Below, piece after piece: positions 6,632-15,685 of a stretch of DNA of 64,000 nt. The position numbers and the translations under genes are program-made. The number at the start of each line of letters is the position of its first letter. Position 1 is the stretch's first letter. Under the pieces are notes generated by a model that worked only from the letters and a program-made list of their open reading frames with translations, had not been told where the DNA came from and did no database searches. This DNA is from an uncultured Alistipes sp. GTDB taxonomy: Bacteria; Bacteroidota; Bacteroidia; Bacteroidales; UBA932. Location of the stretch: NCBI GenBank assembly GCA_900544195.1, contig UQUJ01000005.1, forward strand, positions 6,508-70,507, in the 5' to 3' direction.

Positions 6632-8494
6632 TTACTCAACGTCCCACCAGATGCGGCCTTCGGTCCTGTCGTTGTCGGAACCGTACTTGGCATCGCGCTT
6701 GAGGGCGTCGATCGCGGCATTGAAGTTGCCGATGTTCAGCGTGTTAGGAGTGCCGAGCGAGTTGCGCCTCGGGATTGTGAGGACATTCTCTGCGTCCTTG
6801 AGCTCCTCCAGAAAGGCCACGCCGCCCTCCGGTTCAGGCTTGCCCTTGAACGCCGGCAGACCTGTGCGCTTCCATGTCGCCCACATCTCCTCCGGATTCA
6901 TATAGAGGTTGACCCACTGCTGGGAGATGATCTTCTCCAGCGTGACGTCCGAGAACTCCGGACGGGCGAGATATTCATTGATCTTCGCATCCGTGATCGG
7001 GGAATAGTTAGGAGCGGTCTCCGCTGTCTGAGCGACCACGAACATGTTCGTCGCCCAGTCCCGGTACTGCTCCATCGAGGCCTTTACCCCCTCTCTGAAC
7101 CATCCCTTCGCGTCTTTTCCGGCCACGGCGCCGCCTTTCTTGACGGCGATCTCGGCCAGCATCAGACAGGTCTCAGGGTAGGTGATCAGCGGTGTGAAGG
7201 TGTGCATCTTCTCCTGGTTGATGTAGAAGTCCTGTCCCTCAATGGCTCTCGCCGGCATGTTGTTATTGCCGATGATGCCTCCGTTCTTGATGTAGAAACG
7301 GCTCTCGATCTGGGAGTGCATGCGGATGTCCAGGTTGGCCTCCGTACCGTCTTCCTTGTGGTAAGGCAAGGTAAGGTAGGCACTCTTGTTGAACGTCGTG
7401 GCCGCGCTGTCCGGGTTGGCCGACATTCCGACGTAGCGGCCGGTGAACTGCGGCCAGCGGGTCTCGTAGTCAGGATATTCCTTCTTGAATGTCTCGAACC
7501 ACTCGTCGTTCTGGGTGTTGTTGTTCCCCGGGCCGAAACCGTTCCGCCTCACCAGAACCGGAAGTCTCGGGTCGTCGCAGGACTTCAGGAAGTTCACGAA
7601 CGCGGCAGAGGCCACGTAGCGGCTGGTGATGTCCTGGATGTCGTCGGTGTTGTTGTTGTACTCGTTGGTGTGATGGTAGACGCAGGACTCCTCGTTGCTG
7701 GCCATGATGTTGGCGGAGGAGGAGAGAACTTCGCCAACGACGCCGTTGTAGAACGCCGCGTCGGCCTTCTCCAGGCGCTGCGCCATCTTCACCCTAAGCG
7801 TGTTGCCGAACTTTATCCATTTCCGGACATCCCCCGCGTAGAAGAAGTCGTTGCCGCCGAGGGCGTGCTGATTCTCGTTGGAGGCCTTGAGCGTCTCGAC
7901 CGCGGCCTTGACCTCGGTGTCAATCTTCTTGTACATCGGTGTCCCGTCGATGCCCTCCTGGTAGAGGTCGTAGCGAGGGGTGCGGATTCCCTCGCTTTGC
8001 GCGCGGAAGGCCTCTGTGATCGGAGCCGCGCCATAGGTGTCCAGAATTCTCCACTGCTCGTAGTTAAGAAGGATCTGGGAGATGGCCTTCACGTCGGCAT
8101 AGCGCTCGGCGTCATCCTTCTTCGGGATGACCGTGTTGATGAGGTTGTCAAGGCGAAGACCGTAGGTGCCGTAGTAGTCGCCGTAGGCCGGGCTGTAAGG
8201 CTGCGGATGCTCGTTCGGCTTGGCCGGAGAGACGTACGAGCCGGCGGCGGGTCCGCTTGCGGAGACAAGGTACTGCATGTAGATCATCACTCCGCCGTAC
8301 TTCCCGGTCAGGTGCGAGCGGCTCTGGTTGGTGAAGTTCATCGTGGCTCCGGTGAACACGTAGCGGGGGTCTGTCGTCCCCAGCTGCTCCGGGTCGGTGT
8401 TGAGTTTCTGGTACTCATCCAGGCAGCCGGCGAACATCATCGGCAGGACAATCCCCGCGAGAATATATTTTGTTGCTTTCATCTTTTCTTTCAT
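6632..8494 (-). CDS. SusD/RagB-type nutrient-binding outer-membrane lipoprotein (SusD-like_2 class)
   Basis: A 620-aa lipoprotein: the signal ends in MMFAGC (lipid-bearing Cys24, or Cys20 from the alternative ATG at 8482). The N-terminal KLNTDPEQLG and the C-terminal QQWVNLYMNPEEMWATWKRTGLP are typical of the SusD-like class found with peptide or glycan transporters. It would cap the SusC barrel on the cell surface and deliver ligand. It lies 40 bases after the SusC gene and they are co-transcribed. No hydrolase flanks the pair, so the ligand cannot be inferred; oligopeptides are as likely as glycans. Confidence 0.92.
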   Translation of the reverse strand: MKEKMKATKYILAGIVLPMMFAGCLDEYQKLNTDPEQLGTTDPRYVFTGATMNFTNQSRSHLTGKYGGVMIYMQYLVSASGPAAGSYVSPAKPNEHPQPYSPAYGDYYGTYGLRLDNLINTVIPKKDDAERYADVKAISQILLNYEQWRILDTYGAAPITEAFRAQSEGIRTPRYDLYQEGIDGTPMYKKIDTEVKAAVETLKASNENQHALGGNDFFYAGDVRKWIKFGNTLRVKMAQRLEKADAAFYNGVVGEVLSSSANIMASNEESCVYHHTNEYNNNTDDIQDITSRYVASAAFVNFLKSCDDPRLPVLVRRNGFGPGNNNTQNDEWFETFKKEYPDYETRWPQFTGRYVGMSANPDSAATTFNKSAYLTLPYHKEDGTEANLDIRMHSQIESRFYIKNGGIIGNNNMPARAIEGQDFYINQEKMHTFTPLITYPETCLMLAEIAVKKGGAVAGKDAKGWFREGVKASMEQYRDWATNMFVVAQTAETAPNYSPITDAKINEYLARPEFSDVTLEKIISQQWVNLYMNPEEMWATWKRTGLPAFKGKPEPEGGVAFLEELKDAENVLTIPRRNSLGTPNTLNIGNFNAAIDALKRDAKYGSDNDRTEGRIWWDVE

Positions 8495-8534
8495 TAAATT
8501 GTCTAGTCAGCGTTAAATGTTCTATGATGTTTTC

Positions 8535-11500
8535 TTAGAATCTGACGGTCAGATTCAGTGCGTAGGTGCGGTAGAACGGCACGCCTCCGATGTCAAACGG
8601 GGTCAGAGGGTTGTTGCTGGAGATGGAGGCCGGGTTCAGCCCGTCGGTCAGCTTGTTGATGAGGTAGCAGATGTTGCGGGCGGTGAATCCGAGGCGCAGG
8701 TAGTTGGCGCCGAACTTCTTGCAAAGGTTCTCCGGAAGGCGGTAGCCAAGGGTGATCTCGCGGAGGGCGAACCAGGTGTTGTCCTGGATCGAGTTCGGCA
8801 TAGCCGGCATACCCCATCCATAGTTGTAGAGATACCATGTCCCCGTCATCACAGGGCGGATGTTCATCTTTTCGACGGCGTCCTTGTAGGTCATTCCCGA
8901 GACATCCACTTTCTCGCCTGCGGTTCCGTCAGGATTCTGGGTCGGCACCATCGAACCTTCGGCGAAGACGGCGTCCAGCATCAGACCGTCGTAGACAGTC
9001 TCTCCCTTGTAGTTGATTCTGGCGATTCCTCCGTGTTCCTTGTCACGGCCTTCGAGAGTGGACTTGAGCGTACCGCGCGGCACGGAGTATTTCCACATGT
9101 TCGAGAAGTAGTTGCCGCCGAAACGTCCGTCGGCCTGCACGTAGAGGTCAAGATTCTTCCAGGACAGGGAGGTGTTGAGGCTCAACGTGAAGTCAGGCTC
9201 CACCTTGCCGAGGATGTGACGCTCGCGGTCTCCCTCTTCGTTGCGGTCGTACCTTGTGACAGGGCCGTAGGCCGAGACGGAATTAGGCTTTCCGGTCTCT
9301 CCCCAGTACTCTATCAACATCTTGCCGTTGCGATGGTCTCCCTTCTCTCCCTGGAATGTCACGAGAGGGGACATGATTGAATTGTTCTGGTAGGAGGTCA
9401 ACACTCCGAACGGCCCGTTCTCGTAGGCCCAGATCTCGGGAGCCGCGTCATACTGGCCCATCAGCTGCCATTCCTTGACCTCGCTGTCCAGTTTGACGAC
9501 CTTGCCTCGGTTTCTGGCCAGATTGCCTCCGAGCGTCCATCTCCAGTCACGGGTGCGGATCGGGGTGACATCCACCTGCAGCTCGATACCCTTGTTCTGG
9601 ATGTTACCGGCGTTGATGAGCTTGCTGCTGGCTCCTGATTCCGCAACGGATCCCACCGAGAGGATCTGGTTGAAGTTGTTCTTCTTGTACCACGCAAAGT
9701 CGATGTTCAGCCTTTCATCGAACAGCCTTATGTCAAAACCGAGCTCGATGGCCCGTTGGATTTCAGGCTTGAGGTTGTCGTTATAGGCTGTTCCGAGATT
9801 AGGATAGGCGGCCAGCACCGAGCCGCTCCTGTCAGGAGTGTAGACGGATTCCTGTGAGAACACTCCGAATCCGCGGCTTGTGGCGTAGGCTGATGTTCCC
9901 ATGCCGACTTTGGCGACGGAGGCGCGGATCTTACCGAAAGAGAACCAGTCAGGGGTCACTTCCCTGAACGAGTCCGTGAACACCCACGAAAGGTTGGCCG
10001 AAGGATAGAACACCGTGTAGTTGTTCCGCCCGTTCATGTAGGTCGGGTAGGTGAGGGATGAAAGCCAGTCGTTTCTGGCGGTGAGTTCAAGGAACAGCTG
10101 GTCGCGCCATCCGAGGTTCAGGATTCCTGAAAGGCCGAAGGTCTGCATGTTGCGGTGTGAGTAGTTGAACCATGGCTCGATCTTGTTCACGGAGTTCGAG
10201 AACGAGAAGACGCCAGGGGTGACGAGGCCTCCGTTGGTCTGCTTGCCCCAGGAGTGTCCCTCGGTGTTGCCGTAGAGCTCGGCGGCGGCGATGGCGGCGA
10301 CAGTGAAGGACTCCTTGCCTATTTTGAGCGTCTGCTCAGGCATCTGGAGCATGCCCATGAAGTTGTAGTTGCCCGAGATGTTGCCGCTTCTGCCGTAGCC
10401 TCCGGAGCCGGAAGGACCTCCATACTCGCCGGTGCCGACCCAACGGCTCTCATGGCTGATGCCGTAGTAGTTGTGGTTGGCCTTCAGGCTTGCCCTGAGC
10501 CACGGGGCGATGTCCGCGTGCAGGGTAAGATCCGAGAGAATCGAGTTCTCGTTGCGCCGCTGAAGCTGTGTGTCCCTGGTGTGGAAGTAGCCGCGCAGTG
10601 CGGAATAGATGGAAGTGCTTTCCACAGCCTGGGTCTCAGGGTCGCGGTACTGCTTGTAATAGGCCGCGATGTCCACGTTTCGAGGCAGGTAGTAGGCGGT
10701 GATCATGCCGACATTGTTGCCCCAGTCCCAGCCTCCTTGGCTGGCTCCGTTCTTGGCGGAGGAGAAGGCGTACTTCACACCAAGTTCCAGAGAGAAGACA
10801 TTGTTGAGATGAGTGTTGCCTCTGAACGAGATGTTGTGGCGCTGGAAGTCGTTGTTCAGGAAGACTCCCTTGGTCTTTGTGAAGCCGTAGGACAGGCGGA
10901 AGGAGGACTTCTCGCCTCCGCCGCTGATGGCCACGTTGGTGGTGTTGTTTATTCCGGTCTGGTAGAATTCCTTCCAGTTCATCGGGTGAGGGGAGAACGG
11001 TGTGTTCTTTCCGTCGGGCATGTACTGGTTGATCTCCCTGCCGTCCATCCTCGGACCCCAGCTGACAGTCACTTTGTCAAGTGAGCCGTCCGGCTGGAAG
11101 TCACTTTGGTAGCCGTTGTACGTGTAGCCCGCTCCGTAGATGTTCTGAAGCTCGACCGGCGACTTGTAGACATCGGTGACCTCCACTGTCTGGTTGACCT
11201 CGACTCCCAGACCCTGCTTGCTGTACTTGCCGCCTTTGGAGACAATCACGATCGCTCCGTTTGCCCCTCGGGAGCCGTAGAGCGCTGTCGCCGCCGCTCC
11301 CTTGAGGACGGTCACGCTCTCGTAGTCGGCAGGGTTGAGGTTCTTCAACTGGGATCCCCAGTCTGTTCCGGCCAGATTGCCCGTGATAGGTTCCTGGATG
11401 ATCAATCCGTCAATCACGAAGATCGGGGAGTTGTTCTTGTCCACGGAGTTCGCCCCTCGGATGGTGATTGATGACGAAGACGTGACACCGGAGGCTCCTC

Positions 11501-11987
11501 CCGTGTTGATCTGGAGACCGGCCACCTTACCCTGAAGCGCGTTGACCGGATTGATGGTGTTGGTTCGCTCGATCTCGTCCGTGGAGACCCTTGTGGTGGC
11601 GTAGCCGACCTGTCTGGCCTGCTTCGGCAGACCGAGGGCGGTCACGACCACCTTTCCGAGCATCTGTGAATCCTCCTTGAGGGTGACGGTCAAGGTGTTC
11701 CCTGTCACGGTCACGTTCTCGGTGATGAAACCGATGGAGGAGACCACGAGGACATCACCCCTTTTTGCCCGGATTTCGAACCGTCCCTTGGCGTCGGTCG
11801 CCGTGCCGGTGGATGTTCCTTGGATGATGACAGAGACTCCCACGAGAGTCTCGCCGCGTTCGTCAAGGACAGTACCCCTGACGATGTTGTCCTGCTGAGC
11901 GGCGGAAGCGGCTTCCGCGTCTGCCACAGGCCTTCCGCCCGCCGTCACAGGATTGAGGACGGCCGGCAGGAGGAGGACTCCAGCCAT
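8535..11987 (-). CDS. SusC/RagA-type TonB-dependent transporter (signal peptide split by an apparent frameshift)
   Basis: An 1150-aa outer-membrane transporter. Residues 36-110 are the carboxypeptidase-D-like regulatory domain (VRGTVLDERGETLVGVSVII), followed by the plug (VVVTALGL as TonB-box region, then NALQGKVAGLQI, IRGANSV, VIDG, LKGAAATALYGSRGANG), then a barrel ending in the aromatic YALNLTVRF. It imports the ligand of the partner SusD with TonB energy. The only in-frame start, ATG 11987, gives a signal lacking a basic N-region. An ATG at 12025 would supply MSSFFLKPHLIGL in front if the T6 tract at 12012-12017 had one more T. Confidence 0.92.
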   Translation of the reverse strand: MAGVLLLPAVLNPVTAGGRPVADAEAASAAQQDNIVRGTVLDERGETLVGVSVIIQGTSTGTATDAKGRFEIRAKRGDVLVVSSIGFITENVTVTGNTLTVTLKEDSQMLGKVVVTALGLPKQARQVGYATTRVSTDEIERTNTINPVNALQGKVAGLQINTGGASGVTSSSSITIRGANSVDKNNSPIFVIDGLIIQEPITGNLAGTDWGSQLKNLNPADYESVTVLKGAAATALYGSRGANGAIVIVSKGGKYSKQGLGVEVNQTVEVTDVYKSPVELQNIYGAGYTYNGYQSDFQPDGSLDKVTVSWGPRMDGREINQYMPDGKNTPFSPHPMNWKEFYQTGINNTTNVAISGGGEKSSFRLSYGFTKTKGVFLNNDFQRHNISFRGNTHLNNVFSLELGVKYAFSSAKNGASQGGWDWGNNVGMITAYYLPRNVDIAAYYKQYRDPETQAVESTSIYSALRGYFHTRDTQLQRRNENSILSDLTLHADIAPWLRASLKANHNYYGISHESRWVGTGEYGGPSGSGGYGRSGNISGNYNFMGMLQMPEQTLKIGKESFTVAAIAAAELYGNTEGHSWGKQTNGGLVTPGVFSFSNSVNKIEPWFNYSHRNMQTFGLSGILNLGWRDQLFLELTARNDWLSSLTYPTYMNGRNNYTVFYPSANLSWVFTDSFREVTPDWFSFGKIRASVAKVGMGTSAYATSRGFGVFSQESVYTPDRSGSVLAAYPNLGTAYNDNLKPEIQRAIELGFDIRLFDERLNIDFAWYKKNNFNQILSVGSVAESGASSKLINAGNIQNKGIELQVDVTPIRTRDWRWTLGGNLARNRGKVVKLDSEVKEWQLMGQYDAAPEIWAYENGPFGVLTSYQNNSIMSPLVTFQGEKGDHRNGKMLIEYWGETGKPNSVSAYGPVTRYDRNEEGDRERHILGKVEPDFTLSLNTSLSWKNLDLYVQADGRFGGNYFSNMWKYSVPRGTLKSTLEGRDKEHGGIARINYKGETVYDGLMLDAVFAEGSMVPTQNPDGTAGEKVDVSGMTYKDAVEKMNIRPVMTGTWYLYNYGWGMPAMPNSIQDNTWFALREITLGYRLPENLCKKFGANYLRLGFTARNICYLINKLTDGLNPASISSNNPLTPFDIGGVPFYRTYALNLTVRF

Positions 11988-12025
11988 TAGTCCAATAAGA
12001 TGTGGTTTTAGAAAAAACTACTCAT
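11988..12025 (-). other. out-of-frame upstream start of the SusC signal peptide (T6 tract)
   Basis: On the minus strand the ATG at 12025 reads ATG AGT AGT TTT TTC then TAA. Adding one T to the six-T run (12012-12017) gives MSSFFLKPHLIGL, directly continuous with MAGVLLLPAVLNPVTA of the annotated protein: a textbook signal peptide with a basic N-region. Either a true frameshift, slippage at the tract, or a sequence error. Confidence 0.6.
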
Positions 12026-12115
12026 AATTAGTTGATATTAAGGTAATTATATACGTTGGTTAGATATGTTGCGCGCACGGTTCTTCGTCAATTTCGGTGC
12101 AGCCCTCCGGACACA

Positions 12116-13258
12116 CTAGTACTTGTCCTCGGTGATCTCCATCTCCCTGCGTGTCAGCCGTCGTCGGTCGATGGCCCTCCATGCTAAGAAGATGTAGGCC
12201 AGCACGAACGGGATTGCCAGCGACACCCAGGCCATTGTCCTGAGCGTGAACTCGCTGGAGCAGCTGTTGCTGATGGTCAGGGAACTCTGGAGGTCGGAGC
12301 AGGATGGGTAGTAGGCCGTTCCGTTGTAGCCTGCGATGAGGAACAGCGACATCACCGCCGGCACCGTTCCTGCCCCTGTGAGCCATATGCTCATGCGTTT
12401 CCGTCTGCCGAAGAACTGGATGCCTATTCCCAAAAGGACGAACAATACCCCGAGCAGGAATATGATTGCCACAGAAGGAGTCTGGATGAAGTTGTGCAGG
12501 TACTTGTACCCCTCGACAGAGATGACCCCGGCGGAGTCCACCGCGTAGCCCGGCATTGTAAGAAGCATGGCCATGCAGGCGAGGAATGCTGCCAGGAACA
12601 GTCCTGAAGTCCACCTGACCGCCCGCACGAGTTTTTCCTCAAGTCTCTCGTCCTCGATACTGCCTTGCATGTACATCCCTCCGAGTACCTGCGTGAGGAA
12701 CATCACCGTGAGTCCGAACGCTATGGTGAAAGGGTTGGCCAGCGCCTCCAGTCCGTGCCACTCGTTGCCCCAGACGCTGATTGTCGGGGCGAGACTCTCT
12801 CCGACCGCCGCCTTGTTGACGATGAAGTCCGAACCGGTGAAGAAGGTGCTGACGGCGGCTCCCACGATGAACGGTCCCAGACAGCCGTTGATCAGAAGGA
12901 AAGTCCTGAATGTGTTCCTGCCCAGCAGGTTGCCCAGTTTCGTCTGGAACTCGTAGGAGACGGCCTGGAACACGAAGGTGACAAGCAGCAGGATCCAGAC
13001 CCAGTAGGCACCGCCGAAACTGGTGCTGTAAAACAGTGGGAACGAGGCGAAGAACGCTCCGCCGAACGTTACGAGCGTGGTGAAAGTGAACTCCCATTTC
13101 CTTCCTGTCGAATTGACGATCAACTGCCTCTCTTCCTCATCCTTGGTGATGAATATCAAGGAGTTGCCACCCTGTACGAACATCAGGAAGACGAGAAGTC
13201 CGCCAAGCAGGGAAATGATGGCCCACCAGTAGTTCTGTAGGAATTCGTATGTGAACAT
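12116..13258 (-). CDS. cydB: cytochrome bd ubiquinol oxidase subunit II
   Basis: A 380-aa integral membrane protein with about nine hydrophobic segments, starting MFTYEFLQNYWWAIISLLGG. It is the second subunit of the bd-type quinol oxidase, which reduces O2 to water without pumping protons and works at very low oxygen. The tandem with cydA (28-bp gap) and the DUF4492 gene upstream confirms the identity. In gut Bacteroidales this oxidase lets the cell respire nanomolar oxygen. The following SusC gene begins 90 bases downstream in the same direction, with no evident terminator between. Confidence 0.95.
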   Translation of the reverse strand: MFTYEFLQNYWWAIISLLGGLLVFLMFVQGGNSLIFITKDEEERQLIVNSTGRKWEFTFTTLVTFGGAFFASFPLFYSTSFGGAYWVWILLLVTFVFQAVSYEFQTKLGNLLGRNTFRTFLLINGCLGPFIVGAAVSTFFTGSDFIVNKAAVGESLAPTISVWGNEWHGLEALANPFTIAFGLTVMFLTQVLGGMYMQGSIEDERLEEKLVRAVRWTSGLFLAAFLACMAMLLTMPGYAVDSAGVISVEGYKYLHNFIQTPSVAIIFLLGVLFVLLGIGIQFFGRRKRMSIWLTGAGTVPAVMSLFLIAGYNGTAYYPSCSDLQSSLTISNSCSSEFTLRTMAWVSLAIPFVLAYIFLAWRAIDRRRLTRREMEITEDKY

Positions 13259-13286
13259 GGCTTGGTTTCTTGATGTGGTTGTGTGT

Positions 13287-14771
13287 CTAGTAAGTGTTTC
13301 CCGGCCCCTTGCGGATAGCCTTGAGCAGGATTCTGATTTCTATCGCCAGGAAGAGGGTGAATATTCCCAAAAAGAGGAAGAATGTGGTCTTTACGGCATC
13401 CACGCTGACGCTTGAGACTCCCGCTTTCACAGGCAGCAGATTCTGGATCGCCCACGGCTGTCTTCCGACTTCGGCCACAATCCATCCGGCCTGGCCGGCG
13501 AGGTAGACCAGAGGAATGGACAGCACGCAGATCCAAAGGAACCATCGGTTCCGCTCCAAGGTCTCCCTTCTCGCGTAGTGGAAGGCGAGCGCCATCACGA
13601 GCAGCAGGAAGCAGCCAAGCCCCACCATCACGCGGAACGCCCAGAAGACGATTCCGACAGGTGGGATCAGCTCCTCTTCGGAGGAGATGTAGCCGTAGCC
13701 GAAGTATGCGGAGTTGTCCATAAGCGTCTGCCTTGCGGCCGCTGCCAGCTCATGGTCGCTTCCCTTGGCCTTCCTGTAGGTTCTGAATGCGGACAGGGCG
13801 GTGTCGCCTCTGGACATCATCTCGGCGGCGGAAGGATGCTTCGTCCCGTTCCGATCAATGTAGCCATCGAGAATGTCCTGTATGCCAGGCACATAGCCGT
13901 CAGCGTTCCCCGTGGCCAGAACTGAGAGCATTCCCGGAATCTCTATTCCAGGGACAATGGAGAACGGCGCTCGTGTGCCGCCTCTCTGAAGGCCTTCGGC
14001 CGCGGCGAGTTTCATCGGCTGGTGGTCGGCGACGTGGACGGCCGACCTGTCCCCGGAGAACATCACGGCGACAGCCCCCACAATGCCCACGACTGCGGCT
14101 ACCCTTATGCTCGCAAGGGAGAAACGCTGCTCGCGTCCGCGGAGAAGGTACCAGCAGCAGATTCCGATCACCACCACGGCTCCGGTCATCCATCCGCTCA
14201 GTACAGAGTGGAAGAACTTGCTGACGGCCATCGGATTGCTCACGACGGCCCAAAAATCCACCATCTCGTTCCGGACAGTGTCCGGGTTGAAGGCCATCCC
14301 GACTGGATGCTGCATCCAGCCGTTGGCCACGAGAATCCAGTAGGCGGAAAGGGACGCTCCGATGGCGGTCAGCCATGTTGAGGCCAGATGGAAGCCTTTA
14401 CTGACTCTTCCCCAGCCGAAGAACATCACCGCGACGAAGGTGGCCTCGATGAAGAAGGCGAAGATTCCCTCGATGGCGAGCGGCGCTCCGAATATGTCGC
14501 CGACGAACCACGAGTAGTTGCTGAAGTTGGTCCCGAACTCGAACTCAAGGATGATTCCTGTCGCGACGCCGACGGCGAAGTTGATGCCGAATATCTTCAT
14601 CCAGAACTTCGCGGCGTGTTTCCAGAAGTCCACCTTGCGGATGACGTAGAGCGTCTCCATAATGGCCATTATCACAGACAGTCCGAGGGTCAGCGGGACG
14701 AAGATCCAGTGATAGCAGGCAGTCAGGGCGAACTGCGCCCTTGACCAATCGACTAAGGCTGATTCTATCAT
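13287..14771 (-). CDS. cydA: cytochrome bd ubiquinol oxidase subunit I
   Basis: A 494-aa membrane protein that carries the quinol site and the three haems. It starts with SRAQFALTACYHWIFVPLTLG (His21 is the expected haem b595 ligand), includes the short Q-loop SGDRSAVHVADHQPMKLAAA, and has the conserved GRQPWAIQN near the end. The long loop between about residues 280 and 370 is of the Bacteroidetes type. The gene lies 46 bases after the DUF4492 gene and 28 before cydB, forming a three-gene operon. Confidence 0.95.
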   Translation of the reverse strand: MIESALVDWSRAQFALTACYHWIFVPLTLGLSVIMAIMETLYVIRKVDFWKHAAKFWMKIFGINFAVGVATGIILEFEFGTNFSNYSWFVGDIFGAPLAIEGIFAFFIEATFVAVMFFGWGRVSKGFHLASTWLTAIGASLSAYWILVANGWMQHPVGMAFNPDTVRNEMVDFWAVVSNPMAVSKFFHSVLSGWMTGAVVVIGICCWYLLRGREQRFSLASIRVAAVVGIVGAVAVMFSGDRSAVHVADHQPMKLAAAEGLQRGGTRAPFSIVPGIEIPGMLSVLATGNADGYVPGIQDILDGYIDRNGTKHPSAAEMMSRGDTALSAFRTYRKAKGSDHELAAAARQTLMDNSAYFGYGYISSEEELIPPVGIVFWAFRVMVGLGCFLLLVMALAFHYARRETLERNRWFLWICVLSIPLVYLAGQAGWIVAEVGRQPWAIQNLLPVKAGVSSVSVDAVKTTFFLFLGIFTLFLAIEIRILLKAIRKGPGNTY

Positions 14772-14817
14772 AGTGTTGGACTTTTGCGCCCGGGGGCAAT
14801 CTCGGGCGTGATTGAAC

Positions 14818-15066
14818 TTATCTCACGTCAGGCGGCGATTGCCCATCGCACCGGACATTCACAGTAATATTCATTGATGAAAGATTGTTTCCCACCGCTT
14901 CGATTTTCTCTTCCGTGGTCTTGCCGGCGAGGGCAGGCCTGAAGAAGAACACCCTGAGGACAGCGAACAGGATGAAAAGTTTCAAGAATATGAGAACCCA
15001 CAAGATGCGTCCCCACGTCATTCCTTTGAAACCTTGCACATAGAATCTGATAATACGGCCCGGCAA
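14818..15066 (-). CDS. DUF4492 small membrane protein of the cyd operon
   Basis: An 82-aa protein with the DUF4492 signature RFYVQGFKGMTWGRILW followed by one membrane segment (VLIFLKLFILFAVLRVFFF). Members of this family lie just before cydA across Bacteroidetes and may assist oxidase assembly or stability, but the role is not established. There is no in-frame ATG ahead of the conserved region: the best start is TTG at 15066. An ATG at 15190 opens a 30-codon frame (ending 15098) that runs into the same region in another phase. Confidence 0.75.
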   Translation of the reverse strand: MPGRIIRFYVQGFKGMTWGRILWVLIFLKLFILFAVLRVFFFRPALAGKTTEEKIEAVGNNLSSMNITVNVRCDGQSPPDVR

Positions 15067-15407
15067 TGCTTTAAGCCCGCCTGAGGCTTCCGGACTGTCA
15101 GGGAGTGGAGTGGCGGTGACCCGGTCTCTTTTCCGGAACCGTATTCAACCCTTTTCTGGAGTCAGTTGAAAGCGTGTTGGTCTTACTCATAAAATCAATA
15201 CTTTTTTGTTAAACTTCAGTTTGTATCGTGTTGGGGGAAATCCGAAATAATGCTGGTCAGCCACGACTTTCCCTCGGTCTTGCCGTCTGCAATTTTTGCA
15301 ATAGTAGTAAGAATAATTCTAATCTGCAAACAATTGTCCACATTTAAGTGCTGAATAATTAGCACTTTAGTCGCCGAGCCTTTTCGCAATCGATTTCGCC
15401 TCCCAGT

Positions 15408-15658
15408 TCGTTCCCCGCTGCCCGCTGCTCGTTCCCCGCTGCCTGCTGCTCGTTCCCCGCTGCTCGTTCCCCGTTGCCAACAGCCCGCTGCCGACTGCCG
15501 ACCGACCATGACCGCATCGATTACTCTTCGTGAGCGGAACCGGCCTTCCTGCGCACCAGAGCCACCTTGCCTGCTCCTTGGTGAGCGGAACAGCCCCATT
15601 TGCTCACGAGACTGGTGATTCGGTCGGTTTGGTGAGCGGAACCGGCCTTCATGCGCAC
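15408..15658. repeat. degenerate repeat-filled spacer
   Basis: The spacer 15067-15685 holds no convincing gene. From 15408 a 21-bp unit beginning TCGTTCCCCGCTGC recurs at 15408, 15429, 15450 (shortened) and 15464. GTGAGCGGAACCGGCCTTC with a following TGCGCAC occurs at 15530-15556 and 15632-15658, with a partial copy at 15581. A 157-codon minus-strand frame over this stretch is low-complexity (Arg/Ser/Gly) and I do not count it as a gene. Confidence 0.75.
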
Positions 15659-15685
15659 GGGACGGGAGTCGGGGGAGGAGGACTG

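Noticed and set aside
7202..8497. 431-codon plus-strand frame opposite the first SusD gene
   Set aside because: It is antisense to a clear SusD gene, Val/Leu/Arg/Gly-rich in the manner of a mirrored GC-rich gene, and has no domain or promoter.
6632..11987. Assigning the first SusC/SusD pair to a named glycan
   Set aside because: No hydrolase, regulator or sugar transporter is linked to it; the upstream neighbours are respiratory genes.
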